This document shows positions 63,955 to 64,000 of a stretch of 64,000 bases of DNA, one piece after another (positions within the stretch are counted from its first letter, which is position 1; each line of letters opens with the position of its first letter). This DNA comes from Candidatus Avedoeria danica. GTDB taxonomy: Bacteria; Chloroflexota; Anaerolineae; Epilineales; Epilineaceae. The position numbers were made by a program, and so were the translations under genes. The notes under the pieces are model-generated. The model did no database searches, had not been told where the DNA came from, and worked only from the letters and a program-made list of their open reading frames with translations. The DNA lies in assembly GCA_016703025.1 (NCBI GenBank), contig JADJCV010000002.1:190625-254624 (forward strand), in the 5' to 3' direction.

Positions 63955-64000
63955 TCGCCACGCTCCTTGTGATAGCCGAGCGCCGCCAACTCAGCGGTAA
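63926..64000 (-). CDS. Second copy of the 103-residue protein (3' part, cut by window end)
   Basis: It corresponds to the C-terminal 24 codons of 56633-56944. The stop is at 63926-63928, and the rest lies beyond the window. Confidence 0.65.
   Translation of the reverse strand, partial: LPLSWRRSAITRSVANGDGRKSRG

Larger units (their letters stand above)
61683..64000. repeat. Second, indel-rich copy of the element's left part
   Basis: The sequence matches 53189 to about 56706, apart from the missing low-complexity blocks and many one- to four-base indels. The first 104 bp are identical (att repeat). It runs off the window end, so it is either a tandem insertion or a circular form joined at attP, and it is read with low accuracy. 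Confidence 0.9.

Overview
The window is high-GC bacterial chromosome, most likely from a member of the Chloroflexota (Anaerolineae- or Ardenticatenia-like, probably metagenome-derived). The inference rests on gene content: an XPB-type helicase operon, a class III cyclase fused to a STAND ATPase, flavin-dependent ThyX, PrsW, and many secreted beta-propeller, FG-GAP and cytochrome c proteins. No rRNA or species marker is present, so the assignment is tentative.

Layout. 1-8.3 kb: a partial LVIVD propeller, a DinB protein, a caspase-like peptidase with two Tudor-like domains, a DUF4287/DUF5655 protein, the cyclase-STAND-TPR regulator, a TMEM175-type channel and a DUF1801 protein. 8.3-19.2 kb: a large NHL-repeat exported protein facing a four-gene minus-strand operon for membrane-anchored diheme cytochromes c, then an M15-like peptidase and a frameshifted lipoprotein. 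19.2-25.5 kb: a translationally coupled operon of an XPB helicase and two large helicase-associated proteins, the last broken by two frameshifts. 25.5-26.6 kb: a VOC protein and an HU-like protein. 26.6-31.3 kb: a visibly AT-richer island holding a graspetide (omega-ester RiPP) locus, with an ATP-grasp ligase coupled by ATGA overlap to a 55-residue precursor carrying a PFLMRFLE leader motif, plus an HTH-membrane protein and a membrane-anchored unknown. 31.3-37.1 kb: a dsbD-thyX-BTAD/TPR operon and an ECF sigma factor. 37.2-40.5 kb: a coupled operon of PrsW, a MinD-like ATPase, a small zinc protein, a winged-helix protein and a cyclic-nucleotide-binding protein. 40.7-52.7 kb: lipoproteins, a membrane protein with a nitrile-hydratase-leader-like segment, a Notum/pectin-acetylesterase-like hydrolase, an FG-GAP/ASPIC lipoprotein with an in-frame TGA in its signal peptide, a double USP, a double GNAT and a large subtilase.

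52.9-64 kb: tRNA-Gly(GCC) with a consensus sigma-70 promoter and a terminator, then tRNA-Thr(CGT), which is the integration site of an 8,494-bp element. All element genes lie on the minus strand: an excisionase-like HTH, a frameshifted CHC2-primase/RecA-like ATPase, an adenine-type methyltransferase fused to an Mrr-like nuclease domain, two small conserved proteins, an RHH protein and a tyrosine integrase. The element has no capsid, terminase, relaxase or conjugation genes, but carries a perfect 16-bp consensus parS site. From 61,683 the sequence re-enters the left end of the same element as a second copy with many small indels. This points to a tandem insertion or a circular form, read with low accuracy at the contig end. 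Copy 1 contains about 1.2 kb of poly-G and homopurine sequence that copy 2 lacks and that is probably artefactual.

Several genes carry frameshifts at G runs or isolated stops. Sequencing error is a live explanation for these and is flagged in each case.
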